Below, piece by piece: positions 52,483 through 64,000 of a DNA stretch of 64,000 nucleotides. This DNA is from Luteolibacter luteus (lineage in GTDB: Bacteria; Verrucomicrobiota; Verrucomicrobiia; Verrucomicrobiales; Akkermansiaceae), in NCBI RefSeq assembly GCF_012913485.1, contig NZ_CP051774.1, positions 3,720,001 through 3,784,000 on the forward strand. Direction: 5' to 3'. Each line of letters begins with the position of its first letter. The first letter of the stretch is position 1. A program made the position numbers and the translations under genes. The notes beneath the pieces are model-generated. The model did no database searches. It was not told the DNA's origin and saw nothing but the letters and a program-made list of their open reading frames with translations.

Positions 52483-54126
52483 ATGGAAACCCACCGGATT
52501 CTAGCCGCCGCGGTCGCCACAATTGCCCTCAGTCCTGCGGCAAACGCGGACGTTGCGATGGCACTTTCGGCGAATCGTACGTATACTCAAACAAATGCTT
52601 TCAACCTCAATTTCGAGGGTGGGGAGCTTGATCTTCTTTTTGTCGATGGTGCCTACGCCATCGATGCCATTTGCCCTCGAAATGGCTCCGCTGTTTTCTA
52701 CAATCCGACTGAAATCCCCCCTTGCCAGATTGGTGCGACCGGGTTCGTGACTTCAGGTGACTTGAATGGAGACGGTGTCCGCGATGACAGCTCCTATTGG
52801 TCGATCACGGAGATTCAGGGGGCCCAGGCGGTGGAGCCCTCGCGGCCTGAGCTGGTGCAGCTTTACGCAGCGCCGCCATCGAAGCTTCCGCGCCCGTTGG
52901 ATGCTTTCCGCGACGAGACCACGGTGGTGTTCTACAACATTCGCACTCCCAATGTTTCGCAGTTCGACCTGACGCAGTACCACATGGAGCGTATCTACGG
53001 TCCGGGTACCGGCGATCTCCGCCGCATGAACGAGGAAATCGTGACGGGTCAGTATGTCTTCACTTTCCCGCGTATCACCATGCCGGACCAAAATCCGGTG
53101 GCTTATGCGGTGACGATCACTCCCTCCCTCAATGCCTTGGATCCTTCCAACCGCACTCAGGCAGGTTTCCGTTTCACCACGGGCTCTTGGAACAACGAGT
53201 ACTATCAGATGGATCCCCGTCTGATCAATCGGATCCGCTGGACCGGCAATGACCGCACCATCGTGCGCGCCGGAGACCAGATGTATTTCTCGATCTTGGA
53301 TTCCGCCGAAGACGCGATCGTGTTCCCACCTACCGTTCCGGAAAACCCGGTGCGTTTGGCAAACCCGACGGTTCAGGCCTACAACATGCCCCCGTTCTTC
53401 TTCGTGGTGGGTGATGAAGGGGTGATGAACCTGGAATACAATCGCTTCCTCCGGAGCAGCGGCGTGAGCTTTGATGGCTCGGATCGCGACTTCCGTGCCA
53501 AGGTGCTCTTCGTGGATACCTATGGCGGTTACTCCCAGACGGCGCTTCCAGCCGGGACTTCCAAGCGGGATCGCTCGCCCACTGGCGATGCAGACCACGA
53601 TGGGATGACCAACGCGGAGGAATACGGGTTCCAGCAGCTCACCAACGAGCACATCAACGCTTCGGCCAAGGCTCAATACGCAGGCACTGGCACCTACCAC
53701 AGCTTGGTTTCGACGGTTCCGGAGCCGATTTCCGATCCGACCCGCAAGCCCGACGGCCCGGTTGGCCCGAGGCTGGAGGAGAACTTCATCGTGATGGATG
53801 TGCCGATCCGTCCGCGCACCGGCAACACGGTCAAATACGAGTTCCAATTGTGGGTTGATGGCAAGAAGCCGGGCAAGAAGAAGTCCAGCAAGCTCAACAT
53901 GAACGACTACGATCTCGATCTTGTTACCGAGACCCAAACTAACACCTACACTGTTCAATACTACACGATTGACCCGCTCACGCTCCAGCGTGTTTACGGT
54001 CAGGCCGATGTTTCGGTGGATGTCGAGGTGCAGAAGTACGTGCTGCGCAGCAAGGAACCGGTGCTCGATCCGTTGGCCGAACTTCCTGACATCCGGGTCA
54101 AGGTGAACCCGGGCACTCTGAAGTGA
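52483..54126 (+). CDS. secreted protein with calcium-loop motifs, function unknown
   Basis: 547 residues. Signal peptide (RILAAAVATIALSPAANA), then a beta-rich body with no recognised domain. Two EF-hand/TSP3-like loops are seen: SGDLNGDGVRDDSSYW (about 89-104) and TGDADHDGMTNAEEYGF (about 367-383). A basic stretch GKKPGKKKSSK lies near 465. The calcium loops resemble that of the Amuc_1099-like protein nearby, and the protein is on the same strand but beyond coaE-rho. The ATG at 52483 gives the compact signal peptide. Confidence 0.72.
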   Translation: METHRILAAAVATIALSPAANADVAMALSANRTYTQTNAFNLNFEGGELDLLFVDGAYAIDAICPRNGSAVFYNPTEIPPCQIGATGFVTSGDLNGDGVRDDSSYWSITEIQGAQAVEPSRPELVQLYAAPPSKLPRPLDAFRDETTVVFYNIRTPNVSQFDLTQYHMERIYGPGTGDLRRMNEEIVTGQYVFTFPRITMPDQNPVAYAVTITPSLNALDPSNRTQAGFRFTTGSWNNEYYQMDPRLINRIRWTGNDRTIVRAGDQMYFSILDSAEDAIVFPPTVPENPVRLANPTVQAYNMPPFFFVVGDEGVMNLEYNRFLRSSGVSFDGSDRDFRAKVLFVDTYGGYSQTALPAGTSKRDRSPTGDADHDGMTNAEEYGFQQLTNEHINASAKAQYAGTGTYHSLVSTVPEPISDPTRKPDGPVGPRLEENFIVMDVPIRPRTGNTVKYEFQLWVDGKKPGKKKSSKLNMNDYDLDLVTETQTNTYTVQYYTIDPLTLQRVYGQADVSVDVEVQKYVLRSKEPVLDPLAELPDIRVKVNPGTLK

Positions 54127-54166
54127 GTCGCGGGCATCTTCCGTGATGCGGGATTTTGAATTCGAC

Positions 54167-54205
54167 AAAGGCTCCGGAGTCCGCAATCAGGGCTCCGGAG
54201 CCTTT
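54167..54205 (+). terminator. probable intrinsic terminator
   Basis: A 12-bp perfect stem AAAGGCTCCGGA (54167-54178) with TCCGGAGCCTTT (54194-54205), and a 15-nt loop. It lies 40 bp after the secreted-protein gene. The T-run is only three Ts inside the stem. Confidence 0.65.
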
Positions 54206-54238
54206 CGTCATGCCTGAATCAGGGCTCCCCCCAGGGTC

Positions 54239-55312
54239 ATGTCATCGCTTCCTTTGGTCAACGACACGCAAGGTCTCGTATCGTTGCTTTCGCGCCCTTC
54301 TTCCGATGCCGTCTGTGCCATCGATACGGAGGCCGATAGCTTGCATCGCTATCGGGAGTCGCTGTGCTTGGTGCAGTACTCCTGTGGCGGCGAGAATGTC
54401 CTCATCGACCCGCTTTCCATCGAGGATTTGAGCCCGCTCGGGGATTTCCTCGCCAGTCGGGTGGTCTGGATGCATGGCGCGGATTACGACATGACCATGC
54501 TCCGCCGCAGTTTCTCGAAGCTGCCTTCGGTGGTGTATGACACCCAGATCGGAGCGCGGCTTCTGGGCGTCCGGCGCTTTGGTTTGGCGGATCTGGTGGA
54601 GCTTTATTTCGGCGTTACCCTGTCGAAATCCTCCCAGAAGGCGGATTGGGGCAAGCGCCCGCTTTCCGCCAAAATGATGGAGTATGCGCTCAATGACGTG
54701 TGCTATCTCCTGCCGATGGGCGAGAAAATCACGGATCTCCTGAAGGAAAAGGGGCGCTTCGAGTGGTTCGTCGAGAGCTGCGAGGCCGCCCGCCTGAAGG
54801 TCTTGGAGCGCGATGAGACTCGTGGCGAGCCTTGGCGGATCCAAGGGTCCGGCCGTTTGGATCGCTCCGGCCTGAATTTCCTGAAATCCCTCTGGGAGTG
54901 GCGGGATGCCGAGGCCTCTTCCTGGGACCGTCCGTCCTTCATGGTGGTGACGAACCGCCAGCTCATTGATTGGAGCCAGGCGCTCGCTGGCGGGAAGAAG
55001 ATCGAAATCCCTCCTCACTATCGTCCGGAGCGTCGCAAGCGCCTTACAGAGGTGCTGGACGCCGCGCGTTCGCGCAATGCGGACGAATGGCCGGAGAAGC
55101 CCCGTGGCCTGCGCCGCCGCCGTGATTCCGATTTCGATGCCCGGGTGGCACGCTTGATCTCGGCGCGGGACGCCAAGGCGGCAGAATTGGACATCGATTC
55201 CTCGCTGATTGCGCCCCGTTCGATCATCGAATCCATTGCGGATGGAGAGGTTCAGCCAGCTGATGTTTTGCTCAAGTGGCAGTTGTCATGCCTCTCGTTA
55301 GACGGGGTCTAA
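54239..55312 (+). CDS. rnd: ribonuclease D
   Basis: A 357-residue 3'-5' exoribonuclease for tRNA and small-RNA maturation. The DEDD exonuclease has Exo I AIDTEAD (Asp29, Glu31), Exo II HGADYDM (Asp84) and Exo III YALNDVCYL (Tyr149, Asp153), giving DEDDy type. The C-terminal part (about 205-280) is an HRDC-like domain (LDRSGLNFLKSLWEWRDAEA). Length matches E. coli RNase D. It stands alone, upstream of gyrB. Confidence 0.93.
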   Translation: MSSLPLVNDTQGLVSLLSRPSSDAVCAIDTEADSLHRYRESLCLVQYSCGGENVLIDPLSIEDLSPLGDFLASRVVWMHGADYDMTMLRRSFSKLPSVVYDTQIGARLLGVRRFGLADLVELYFGVTLSKSSQKADWGKRPLSAKMMEYALNDVCYLLPMGEKITDLLKEKGRFEWFVESCEAARLKVLERDETRGEPWRIQGSGRLDRSGLNFLKSLWEWRDAEASSWDRPSFMVVTNRQLIDWSQALAGGKKIEIPPHYRPERRKRLTEVLDAARSRNADEWPEKPRGLRRRRDSDFDARVARLISARDAKAAELDIDSSLIAPRSIIESIADGEVQPADVLLKWQLSCLSLDGV

Positions 55313-55389
55313 AAGTGTGACTTCTAAGTTCCTGTGAATCAGCCGGTTAATCGGCGGTTTTCAGGGTGGAAAATATGCCGGTTTTTTAA

Positions 55390-57981
<2,592 letters not shown>

Positions 57982-58047
57982 TCTTCCCGGACGTTCTTCT
58001 GATTTTCACTGACCTCTGATCCCCGATCACCGGCCGACCCCGACCCC

Positions 58048-60681
58048 ATGTCTCAGGAATCCATCAAGCCCATCAACGTAGCCGAGGAACTCTCGAACTC
58101 CTTCCTGGAGTATTCGATGTCCGTGATCATTTCGCGGGCGCTTCCCGACGTCCGTGACGGCCTCAAGCCTTCCCAGCGGCGCGTGCTTTACGCGATGCGC
58201 CAGCTTGGAGTGACCCCGGGCAAAGCCCACGTGAAGTGCGCCAAGATCGTCGGTGAGACGATGGGTAACTTCCACCCGCACGGTGACCAATCGATCTACA
58301 CGACGCTCGTGAACATGGGCCAGCCGTGGTCGATGCGCGAGATGCTGGTCGACGGCCAGGGTAACTTCGGCTCGGTCGAAGGTGATGCGGCGGCGTCCAT
58401 GCGTTATACCGAGGCCCGGCTTCATCCGCTCGGCATGGCGATGATGGAAGACCTCGACAAAGACACGGTCGACTTCCAGCCGAACTACGACGGTTCGCAG
58501 GATGAGCCTTCGGTTCTGCCCTCCGCGTTCCCGAACTTCCTCGTGAACGGCGGCACCGGCATCGCCGTCGGGATGGCCACGAACCTGGCACCGCATAACC
58601 TCGGCGAGGTGATCGACGGGATTTGCGCGCAGATCGACAATCCCGAGATCACGCTGCCGGAGCTGATGCAGTATATCAAGGGGCCGGACTTCCCGGTTTC
58701 CTGTGAAATCCGTGGGATCCGCGGGATCGAAGAGTACTTCCGCACCGGCCGCGGCTCCATGCGCCTCCGGGGCAAAGTGGAGATCGAGGAAAATGAGAAC
58801 GGCAAGTCGTTCATCGTCATTCGCGAGGTCCCGTACGGCGTTAATCGCGCCGTGCTTCAAGAGCGCATCGCGGAGCTGGTGAACGAGAAGACCCTCACCG
58901 GTATCTCCGGCATGCGTGACCTCTCCGATGAGGAGACCCGGATCGAGATCGAGCTGAAGCGCGATGCCCGCCCGCAGGTGGTGGTCGCCCAACTCTTCAA
59001 GCTTACCGCGCTGGAGACCTCCTTCAGCGTGAACATGCTGGCGATTCACAAGAACCGCCCTAAGCAGCTTTCCCTCAAGGAGGCGATTGACGCCTATATC
59101 GAGCACCGCCGCGAGGTGGTGATCCGCCGCACCCGCTACCTTTTGGGCAAGGCCGAAGAGCGTGCGGAATTGCTGGAAGCCTTCCTGCTGGCCCTCGGTC
59201 ACCTCGATGACTTCATCAAGATCATCCGCGACTCGAAGAATCGCGATGAAGCACGCGAGCGGCTTGCCGCCTACAGCTTCACGACCGCGACTGCGGAGGG
59301 TCTCGGCATCTTGATTCGTTCTCAAGCCGCGGTGCAGGGGGATCGCTATGTCTTCAGCGAGCGCCAGGTGAATGCGATCCTGGAGCTGCGCCTCTATCAG
59401 CTCACCGGTCTGGAGCGTGACAAGGTGAAGGGCGAGTACGACGAGGTCCTGGAGACCATCAAGGACCTGCTCGATATCCTTGCCCGCGAGGAACGCGTGC
59501 TGAACATCATCAAGGACGAGCTGCGCGTCATCCGCGAGAAGCACGCGACGCCACGGAAGTGCCCGATCCTTGCGGAAGCGGGCGAGATCGCCATGGAAGA
59601 ACTCATCGCCAACGACGCGATGATCGTGACCCTTTCCCACCGCGGCTATATCAAGCGCACTCCTGCCAGCGAATACCGCCTACAGGGACGTGGCGGCAAG
59701 GGCCTCAAGGGCATGGAGACGAAGGCCACCGGCAAGGACGAGGCGGACGACTTCATCGAGCACCTCTTCAGTGTCCAGGCGCACGATTACCTCCTGTTCT
59801 TCACGAACACCGGTCGGGTTTACGTCCAGCGAGTCTACGACCTGCCGGAAGGTTCCCGCACCTCCACGGGTCGCAGCATCAAAAATGTGCTCGATCTCAA
59901 GCCGGAGGAGAAGATTGCCGCGCTCCTGCGCCTCGAGCGTGCCACGGACGACAATGGCAACGACATCACCTTCCGTGAGGACGCCGGCTATGTGTTCTTT
60001 GCGACCCGCAGCGGCAAGGTGAAGAAGACGGCACTCAATGACTTCCGCAACTACCGCAAGGCCGGTCTCACCGCTATCATCCTTGAGGAGAACAACGAGC
60101 TCATCGGCGTGCGCCTCACTTCCGGTTCGGACGAGATCGTGCTGGTGACCCATGAGGGGATGAGCTTGCGCTTCCACGAGGACGATACCCGCTCCATGGG
60201 GCGGGCCTCGGCGGGCGTGATGGGTATCCGTCCTGTGGAGAACGACTTCGTGGTGGGCCTTGCCTTGGTGACCGAAGGGTCTACCTTGCTGGTGGCTTCC
60301 GAGAACGGCTTGGGCAAGCGCACCTCATTCGAGGAGTACCGCAAGCAATCCCGCGGCGGTAAGGGCATCATCACCATGAAGGTCACGGAGAAGACCGGCC
60401 CGGTCGTCGGTGCCGTCACCGTGACCGATGCGGATGAGCTCATGCTCATGACCTCGACCGGCCAGAGCATCCGCATTCGGGTGAACGAGATTCGCGAGAC
60501 GGGCCGCAATGCTCAAGGCGTGAAGCTCCTGACCCTGAAGGAAGGCGAGAAGCTTCAGGATATTTCCCTGGTCATCCCGGATGGCGAAGACTCCCCCGGT
60601 GAGGGCGGTGAAGGTGCTGTTGGCGAGGCGGAGGAGGGCGGAGACGCTGCTTCCGAAAGCCCGGCCGATAGCGGCGAGTAA
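58048..60681 (+). CDS. gyrA: DNA gyrase subunit A
   Basis: 877 residues. Catalytic Tyr120 in AASMRYTEARL, full breakage-reunion domain and C-terminal wrapping domain with GyrA-box LQGRGGKGLKG and a second, QSRGGKG. An acidic tail closes the protein. In the quinolone-determining region the sequence HPHGDQSIYTT places Gln81 where E. coli has Ser83, and Thr85 where it has Asp87, both usual sites of drug-resistance changes. The gyrase identity is supported by the GyrA-box and linkage to gyrB. Confidence 0.96.
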   Translation: MSQESIKPINVAEELSNSFLEYSMSVIISRALPDVRDGLKPSQRRVLYAMRQLGVTPGKAHVKCAKIVGETMGNFHPHGDQSIYTTLVNMGQPWSMREMLVDGQGNFGSVEGDAAASMRYTEARLHPLGMAMMEDLDKDTVDFQPNYDGSQDEPSVLPSAFPNFLVNGGTGIAVGMATNLAPHNLGEVIDGICAQIDNPEITLPELMQYIKGPDFPVSCEIRGIRGIEEYFRTGRGSMRLRGKVEIEENENGKSFIVIREVPYGVNRAVLQERIAELVNEKTLTGISGMRDLSDEETRIEIELKRDARPQVVVAQLFKLTALETSFSVNMLAIHKNRPKQLSLKEAIDAYIEHRREVVIRRTRYLLGKAEERAELLEAFLLALGHLDDFIKIIRDSKNRDEARERLAAYSFTTATAEGLGILIRSQAAVQGDRYVFSERQVNAILELRLYQLTGLERDKVKGEYDEVLETIKDLLDILAREERVLNIIKDELRVIREKHATPRKCPILAEAGEIAMEELIANDAMIVTLSHRGYIKRTPASEYRLQGRGGKGLKGMETKATGKDEADDFIEHLFSVQAHDYLLFFTNTGRVYVQRVYDLPEGSRTSTGRSIKNVLDLKPEEKIAALLRLERATDDNGNDITFREDAGYVFFATRSGKVKKTALNDFRNYRKAGLTAIILEENNELIGVRLTSGSDEIVLVTHEGMSLRFHEDDTRSMGRASAGVMGIRPVENDFVVGLALVTEGSTLLVASENGLGKRTSFEEYRKQSRGGKGIITMKVTEKTGPVVGAVTVTDADELMLMTSTGQSIRIRVNEIRETGRNAQGVKLLTLKEGEKLQDISLVIPDGEDSPGEGGEGAVGEAEEGGDAASESPADSGE

Positions 60682-60690
60682 AGATCACGG

Positions 60691-60891
60691 ATGAGCGTCA
60701 TGAAGATCGCAGTCATTGCTGCGATCTTCATGGCTCCGCTCTTTTCAGCGGCGGAGCGGCCGAATGTGCTGTTCATCGCGGTCGATGACCTGAGGCCATG
60801 GCTGGGCTGCTATGAGGGTCTAGAGGTATCGCCGAACATCGATCGCCTAGCCGCGAGCGGGCGGCTCTTCAACCGTCACTACGTCCTGTAG
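60691..60891 (+). pseudogene. truncated sulfatase remnant
   Basis: 66 codons. Signal-like [19 protein letters not shown] is followed by [20 protein letters not shown], a metal-binding sulfatase N-terminus with two Asp, then [19 protein letters not shown], and a TAG at once. The catalytic Cys-x-Pro-Ser-Arg, expected about 6-10 residues later, and the rest of the ~450-residue enzyme are absent. Downstream sequence is a different gene. It looks like a decayed or fragmented sulfatase gene, 9 bp after gyrA. Confidence 0.8.
60700..60731 (+). other. perfect 13-bp inverted repeat in the sulfatase remnant
   Basis: ATGAAGATCGCAG (60700-60712), 6-nt loop, CTGCGATCTTCAT (60719-60731). It begins 19 bp after the gyrA stop and could form a strong hairpin at the end of the gyrA message. 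No T-run follows. Confidence 0.7.
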
Positions 60892-60991
60892 AACGGCCAA
60901 GGAAGGCGCGGGATGGGCATTTGAAGGATAGTTGAGAAATTTCCCCGGCAAAAACCGAGCCGCGGCGGATATATCTTCCCAGCCGTCCATC

Positions 60992-61648
60992 ATGCATCAT
61001 TCCCGGTATCGTCTCTTGTGGTTCGCTCTAGCCCTTGTGTTGATAGGAATCTGCTTTCGTGGCGTGGAGTCCAAGATCACAGGGCGGGCTCGCGATTCGA
61101 GCGGCAGCGCGCAGCGCGCGATCGTGCCTGCGGCAGGAGCCGGCGCGGGTTCAACGGGCCAGGATAAAGCGGGGCGATCACGCGAGTCGAAAGCTCTGGC
61201 CAAGCTCCGCTCGCTCTTGAAGGTGCGTGAAGGCGAACTGGCGATGATTCGAATTCCTGCGAGGTTGGAGGATGCGAGATCGGAAGATTCTTCTGTGGTG
61301 CCCCCCGGGGAGGTTGATCTGCCGACGATCTCCCACGTGGCGAACATTGAGCAATTTTGCAAGGACTTGGAAGCTGGGGTGAGCCAGGAAGATTTGATCG
61401 AAGGTGCGGTGAAAGCGGCGGAGGGATCCTTCGAATGGCGGTCGACCGACCTTGAAATCAAGGGTCAAGGCCTGGTTAATTCCAATGAGGAGACGACCTT
61501 GATGCTGAACCTCCGCCTCGGGAATACGGAGATGGTGACCACCTTCACGGCGAAGGTTGGCTCGATGTTCGTGATCTATCCCGCGGGTGGAGTTGGGGAC
61601 TCCGTTTTGATGGTGGTGGGTGGGCAAGGGGCGGCTGATTCCCCTTGA
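60992..61648 (+). CDS. membrane-anchored protein, function unknown
   Basis: 218 residues. One N-terminal membrane helix (about 7-24, LLWFALALVLIGICF), then a low-complexity, Ser/Gly/Ala-rich linker, and a C-terminal domain (about 120-215) with hydrophobic beta strands: ISHVANIEQFCKDLE, TLMLNLRLGNTEMV and FVIYPAGGVGDSVLMVVG. I recognise no family. The ATG at 60992 places the helix at the start. Confidence 0.6.
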   Translation: MHHSRYRLLWFALALVLIGICFRGVESKITGRARDSSGSAQRAIVPAAGAGAGSTGQDKAGRSRESKALAKLRSLLKVREGELAMIRIPARLEDARSEDSSVVPPGEVDLPTISHVANIEQFCKDLEAGVSQEDLIEGAVKAAEGSFEWRSTDLEIKGQGLVNSNEETTLMLNLRLGNTEMVTTFTAKVGSMFVIYPAGGVGDSVLMVVGGQGAADSP

Positions 61649-61966
61649 TGGGGTTGGAGGGCTGTCCCGATAATTTACTATAAATGTAGTAGATGAATGC
61701 TGCTGCTGTGTGGCGGGTAATGTCATTTTCTGATTCCGGGCATGGATGGTGAGTCATAGTGGAGGGGCCATCTTTCATTGGTGTTTTGCTGAAAAGGGTC
61801 GGGTTTCCGTGTCTTTCAGCAAATTTCGCTGCCGGTATGCGGCGTTTCATTGGATCCCTCCGGTTTCATGAATGGCCGGCATGGCATACGGAATTGTCAC
61901 TTCTCTTGTAATGAATTGGTAGGTCGGGCACGTATGTTGCTCCCGTAACGGCGACCTCACCCCAAC
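61649..61966. other. 318-bp intergenic region
   Basis: No gene is seen. A small TACTA/TAGTA inverted repeat lies at 61676-61691. Otherwise nothing recognisable. Confidence 0.55.
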
Positions 61967-62356
61967 ATGCCGATGAACACACGATACGAGTCGATGCCTT
62001 TCCCTGACTCAACTTCGGTTGCCCCTGAGCTGGAGTTCGAAGATGCTTGGGATGTGGAAGCCGTCTCTGCCCTGATCCGCTCAAAGTGCGATCATGGAGA
62101 GACGCCCGCATTCCTCTTCGTAGGCCGAAAAGAAGCCGGACTCCTGCGAGAGCATCTCGCGGAAGTCTTCGGCACGGATGCTGTCGCCACCCTCCATGAT
62201 ACCTATTACATGGGTCTGGAAGTGGTGGAGATCGAATGCGACAGCTTCGTCTTTGCCGGTGGCCGCAAAGTCGTCCGGACCCTGCAGGATCCCATTTCAC
62301 GGAGGCCCGAGTGGCGCGACCGCCAAGTCGATGCGCTCTGGCAATTCCGCATCTGA
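61967..62356 (+). CDS. small protein of unknown function
   Basis: 129 residues, no signal or membrane segment. The core (about 47-115) reads as a small alpha/beta unit: AFLFVGRKEAGLLREHLAEV, TDAVATLHDTYYMGLEVVEI and SFVFAGGRKVVRTLQDPISR. The family is not recognised. A start two codons later (61973) is possible. It is a single gene between unknown and pckG. The frame looks real by length and balanced composition, but support is moderate. Confidence 0.55.
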   Translation: MPMNTRYESMPFPDSTSVAPELEFEDAWDVEAVSALIRSKCDHGETPAFLFVGRKEAGLLREHLAEVFGTDAVATLHDTYYMGLEVVEIECDSFVFAGGRKVVRTLQDPISRRPEWRDRQVDALWQFRI

Positions 62357-62552
62357 TTTTCCCCTCCCATCTTGGGCGGCCAGCGCCCCATCCGTCGTCA
62401 CGGCGGGCGGGGCGACGGCGGCCCGATCGGGAAAAGGGGGGCAGCAGTTTCGATCAAGGGAAGGACCGATTCCGGTCAAATCTCCGCAGATGCTGCCCAT
62501 TCTAGCTGATTGAATTGAACAATGCGCGCCGACTGCTTCTGATAGCACGGAT

Positions 62553-64000
62553 ATGAGCGCTCCCGTTCGTCACGCCGAACTTCTCGCCTGGGTCGAGGAG
62601 ATGACTGCCCTGTGCCAGCCTGATCATGTTGAATGGTGCGATGGCTCCCAGGAAGAATGGGATCGGCTCTGTGAACTACTCGTCGAGAAGGGCACCTTCA
62701 CTCGGCTGAATCCGGAGAAGCGCCCGAACTCCTTCCTCGCTCGCTCGGCACCATCCGACGTCGCCCGCGTCGAGGATCGCACTTTCATTTGCTCCCGCCG
62801 GAGGGATCTAGCAGGTCCGACGAATCACTGGATGGAGCCTTTCCAGATGAAGACGCTGCTTCTCGGGAAATTCGGCGGCTCGATGAAGGGACGGACCATG
62901 TATGTGGTGCCGTTCTGCATGGGCCCGCTCGATTCACCGCTGGCGAAGATCGGCGTGCAGGTCACGGATAGCGCGTACGTCGCAGTGAATACCCGCATTA
63001 TGGCGCACATGGGCAGGCGCGTGCTGGATCGCTTGGAAGCCGAAGCGAGCGGCGAGATCGCCTCCAAGCGGGATGGCCATGGCCGCTTCATTCCCTGCCT
63101 TCATTCGATCGGCGCACCCCTTCAGCCGGGACAGCAGGATGTGCCGTGGCCCTGTGACGAAGAGAAATACATCGTCCACTTTCCGGAATCGCGTGAGATC
63201 TGGTCATATGGCTCCGGCTACGGCGGCAATGCCCTGCTCGGCAAGAAATGCCTCGCCCTGCGGATCGCCAGCAACATCGCACGCGAGCACAACTGGATGG
63301 CAGAGCACATGCTGATCCTCGGCCTTGAATCTCCGAAGGGGGAGAAGACCTACGTGACCGCTGCTTTCCCCTCTGCCTGCGGAAAGACCAATCTGGCGAT
63401 GATTGTTCCTCCGCAGACCTATGCCGAAGCCGGCTGGAAGACGACCATTGTCGGGGATGACATCGCATGGTTGTGGCCGCATGAGGACGGAAGGCTGCAT
63501 GCGATCAATCCGGAGACAGGTTACTTTGGCGTGGCTCCCGGGACTTCCTACGAGACCAATCCGATCGCGATGGAGTCGATGAAGGAGAACACCATTTTCA
63601 CGAACGTCGCGCTGACCGATGACGGCGATGTCTGGTGGGAAGGCCTCAGCAAGGAGGCCCCCGCCCATCTCATTGATTGGCAGGGCAAGGACTGGACGCC
63701 GGATTGCGGGCGTCCTGCGGCCCATGCGAATGCGCGCTTCACCGCGCCCGCCAGCCAATGTCCGACGATTGACCCGGAGTGGCAAAATCCCGAGGGAGTT
63801 CCCGTTTCCGCGATCATCTTCGGCGGACGCCGCCCGAATACAATGCCGCTGGTCTATCAGGCCTTCAATTGGTCGCATGGCGTCTATGTCGGCGCCACCA
63901 TGGGCTCGGAGGTCACCGCCGCGGCGATCGGCCTGAAAGCCGGGGTGCGCCGCGATCCCTTCGCGATGCTTCCTTTCACCGGCTACAACATGGCGGACTA
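62553..64000 (+). CDS. pckG: phosphoenolpyruvate carboxykinase, GTP-dependent (partial, 3' end outside window)
   Basis: The first 482 codons are in the window; the gene runs off the right edge. GTP-type PEPCK makes PEP from oxaloacetate in gluconeogenesis. Visible: [51 protein letters not shown], the P-loop [14 protein letters not shown] with reactive Cys276 and Lys278, [21 protein letters not shown] and [16 protein letters not shown]. The ATG at 62553 gives the usual N-terminus. It is the last gene of the window. Confidence 0.95.
   Translation, partial: MSAPVRHAELLAWVEEMTALCQPDHVEWCDGSQEEWDRLCELLVEKGTFTRLNPEKRPNSFLARSAPSDVARVEDRTFICSRRRDLAGPTNHWMEPFQMKTLLLGKFGGSMKGRTMYVVPFCMGPLDSPLAKIGVQVTDSAYVAVNTRIMAHMGRRVLDRLEAEASGEIASKRDGHGRFIPCLHSIGAPLQPGQQDVPWPCDEEKYIVHFPESREIWSYGSGYGGNALLGKKCLALRIASNIAREHNWMAEHMLILGLESPKGEKTYVTAAFPSACGKTNLAMIVPPQTYAEAGWKTTIVGDDIAWLWPHEDGRLHAINPETGYFGVAPGTSYETNPIAMESMKENTIFTNVALTDDGDVWWEGLSKEAPAHLIDWQGKDWTPDCGRPAAHANARFTAPASQCPTIDPEWQNPEGVPVSAIIFGGRRPNTMPLVYQAFNWSHGVYVGATMGSEVTAAAIGLKAGVRRDPFAMLPFTGYNMAD

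Noticed and set aside
55340-55361. GCCG/CGGC hairpin followed by GGTTTT upstream of gyrB
   Set aside because: Only a 4-bp stem; could be chance, so not called as the rnd terminator.

Overview
The window reads as chromosomal DNA of a Verrucomicrobiota bacterium, probably close to Luteolibacter/Verrucomicrobiaceae. GC content is high throughout. The clearest lineage marker is a five-gene block (42887-50277) whose proteins match, in fixed order, the Akkermansia muciniphila pilus-associated cluster Amuc_1102-1101-1100-1099-1098. DUF5069 proteins, NPY[Q/A]xP-starting membrane proteins and DUF7452-like secreted proteins fit the same phylum. No tRNA, rRNA, CRISPR array, insertion sequence or prophage was recognised. 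All assignments come from reading motifs; no database search was run.

Layout. 1-6552: a partial TypA/BipA GTPase, a secreted repeat protein, a TetR regulator divergent from thioredoxin, an MFS exporter, a methyltransferase and a DUF5069 protein. 6828-13118 (minus): a long, tightly packed run, 5' to 3' MhqO-like dioxygenase, MhqD-like hydrolase, histidine phosphatase, RpiB, hotdog thioesterase, leucine-rich-repeat Ser/Thr kinase, histidine kinase and LuxR-type response regulator. The Ohr peroxidase at 13270 points the other way. 14132-22070 (minus): a TetR-controlled efflux module (TetR, SDR oxidoreductase, membrane fusion protein, RND pump, outer-membrane lipoprotein, DUF5069). Three matching palindromes in front of tetR, the SDR gene and the fusion-protein gene are likely its operators.

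22205-28860 (plus): an M48 metallopeptidase overlaps by ATGA a 1819-residue protein that joins a degenerate kinase-like lobe, DUF4011, an SF1 helicase, an endonuclease-like fold and a WGR domain. This pair is the best candidate for an undescribed (possibly defence) system. 28876-37607: a DinG-type helicase, an LptF/G permease, a conserved acidic-tailed protein, a four-BON periplasmic protein, two tandem paralogous membrane proteins of unknown family and an EVE protein. 37755-42725: an MFS transporter, IlvC, a secreted thioredoxin-like protein and AroD.

42887-50277 holds the Amuc_1100-type envelope/pilus-like operon, closed by a strong terminator. It is followed by one continuous reading frame containing CoaE and then Rho, a calcium-motif secreted protein, RNase D, GyrB and GyrA (with atypical quinolone-determining residues), a truncated sulfatase remnant, two small unknown proteins and the 5' part of GTP-dependent PEP carboxykinase running off the right edge. 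Two copies of a 39-nt intergenic palindromic repeat (13796 and 39635) suggest a dispersed repeat family.
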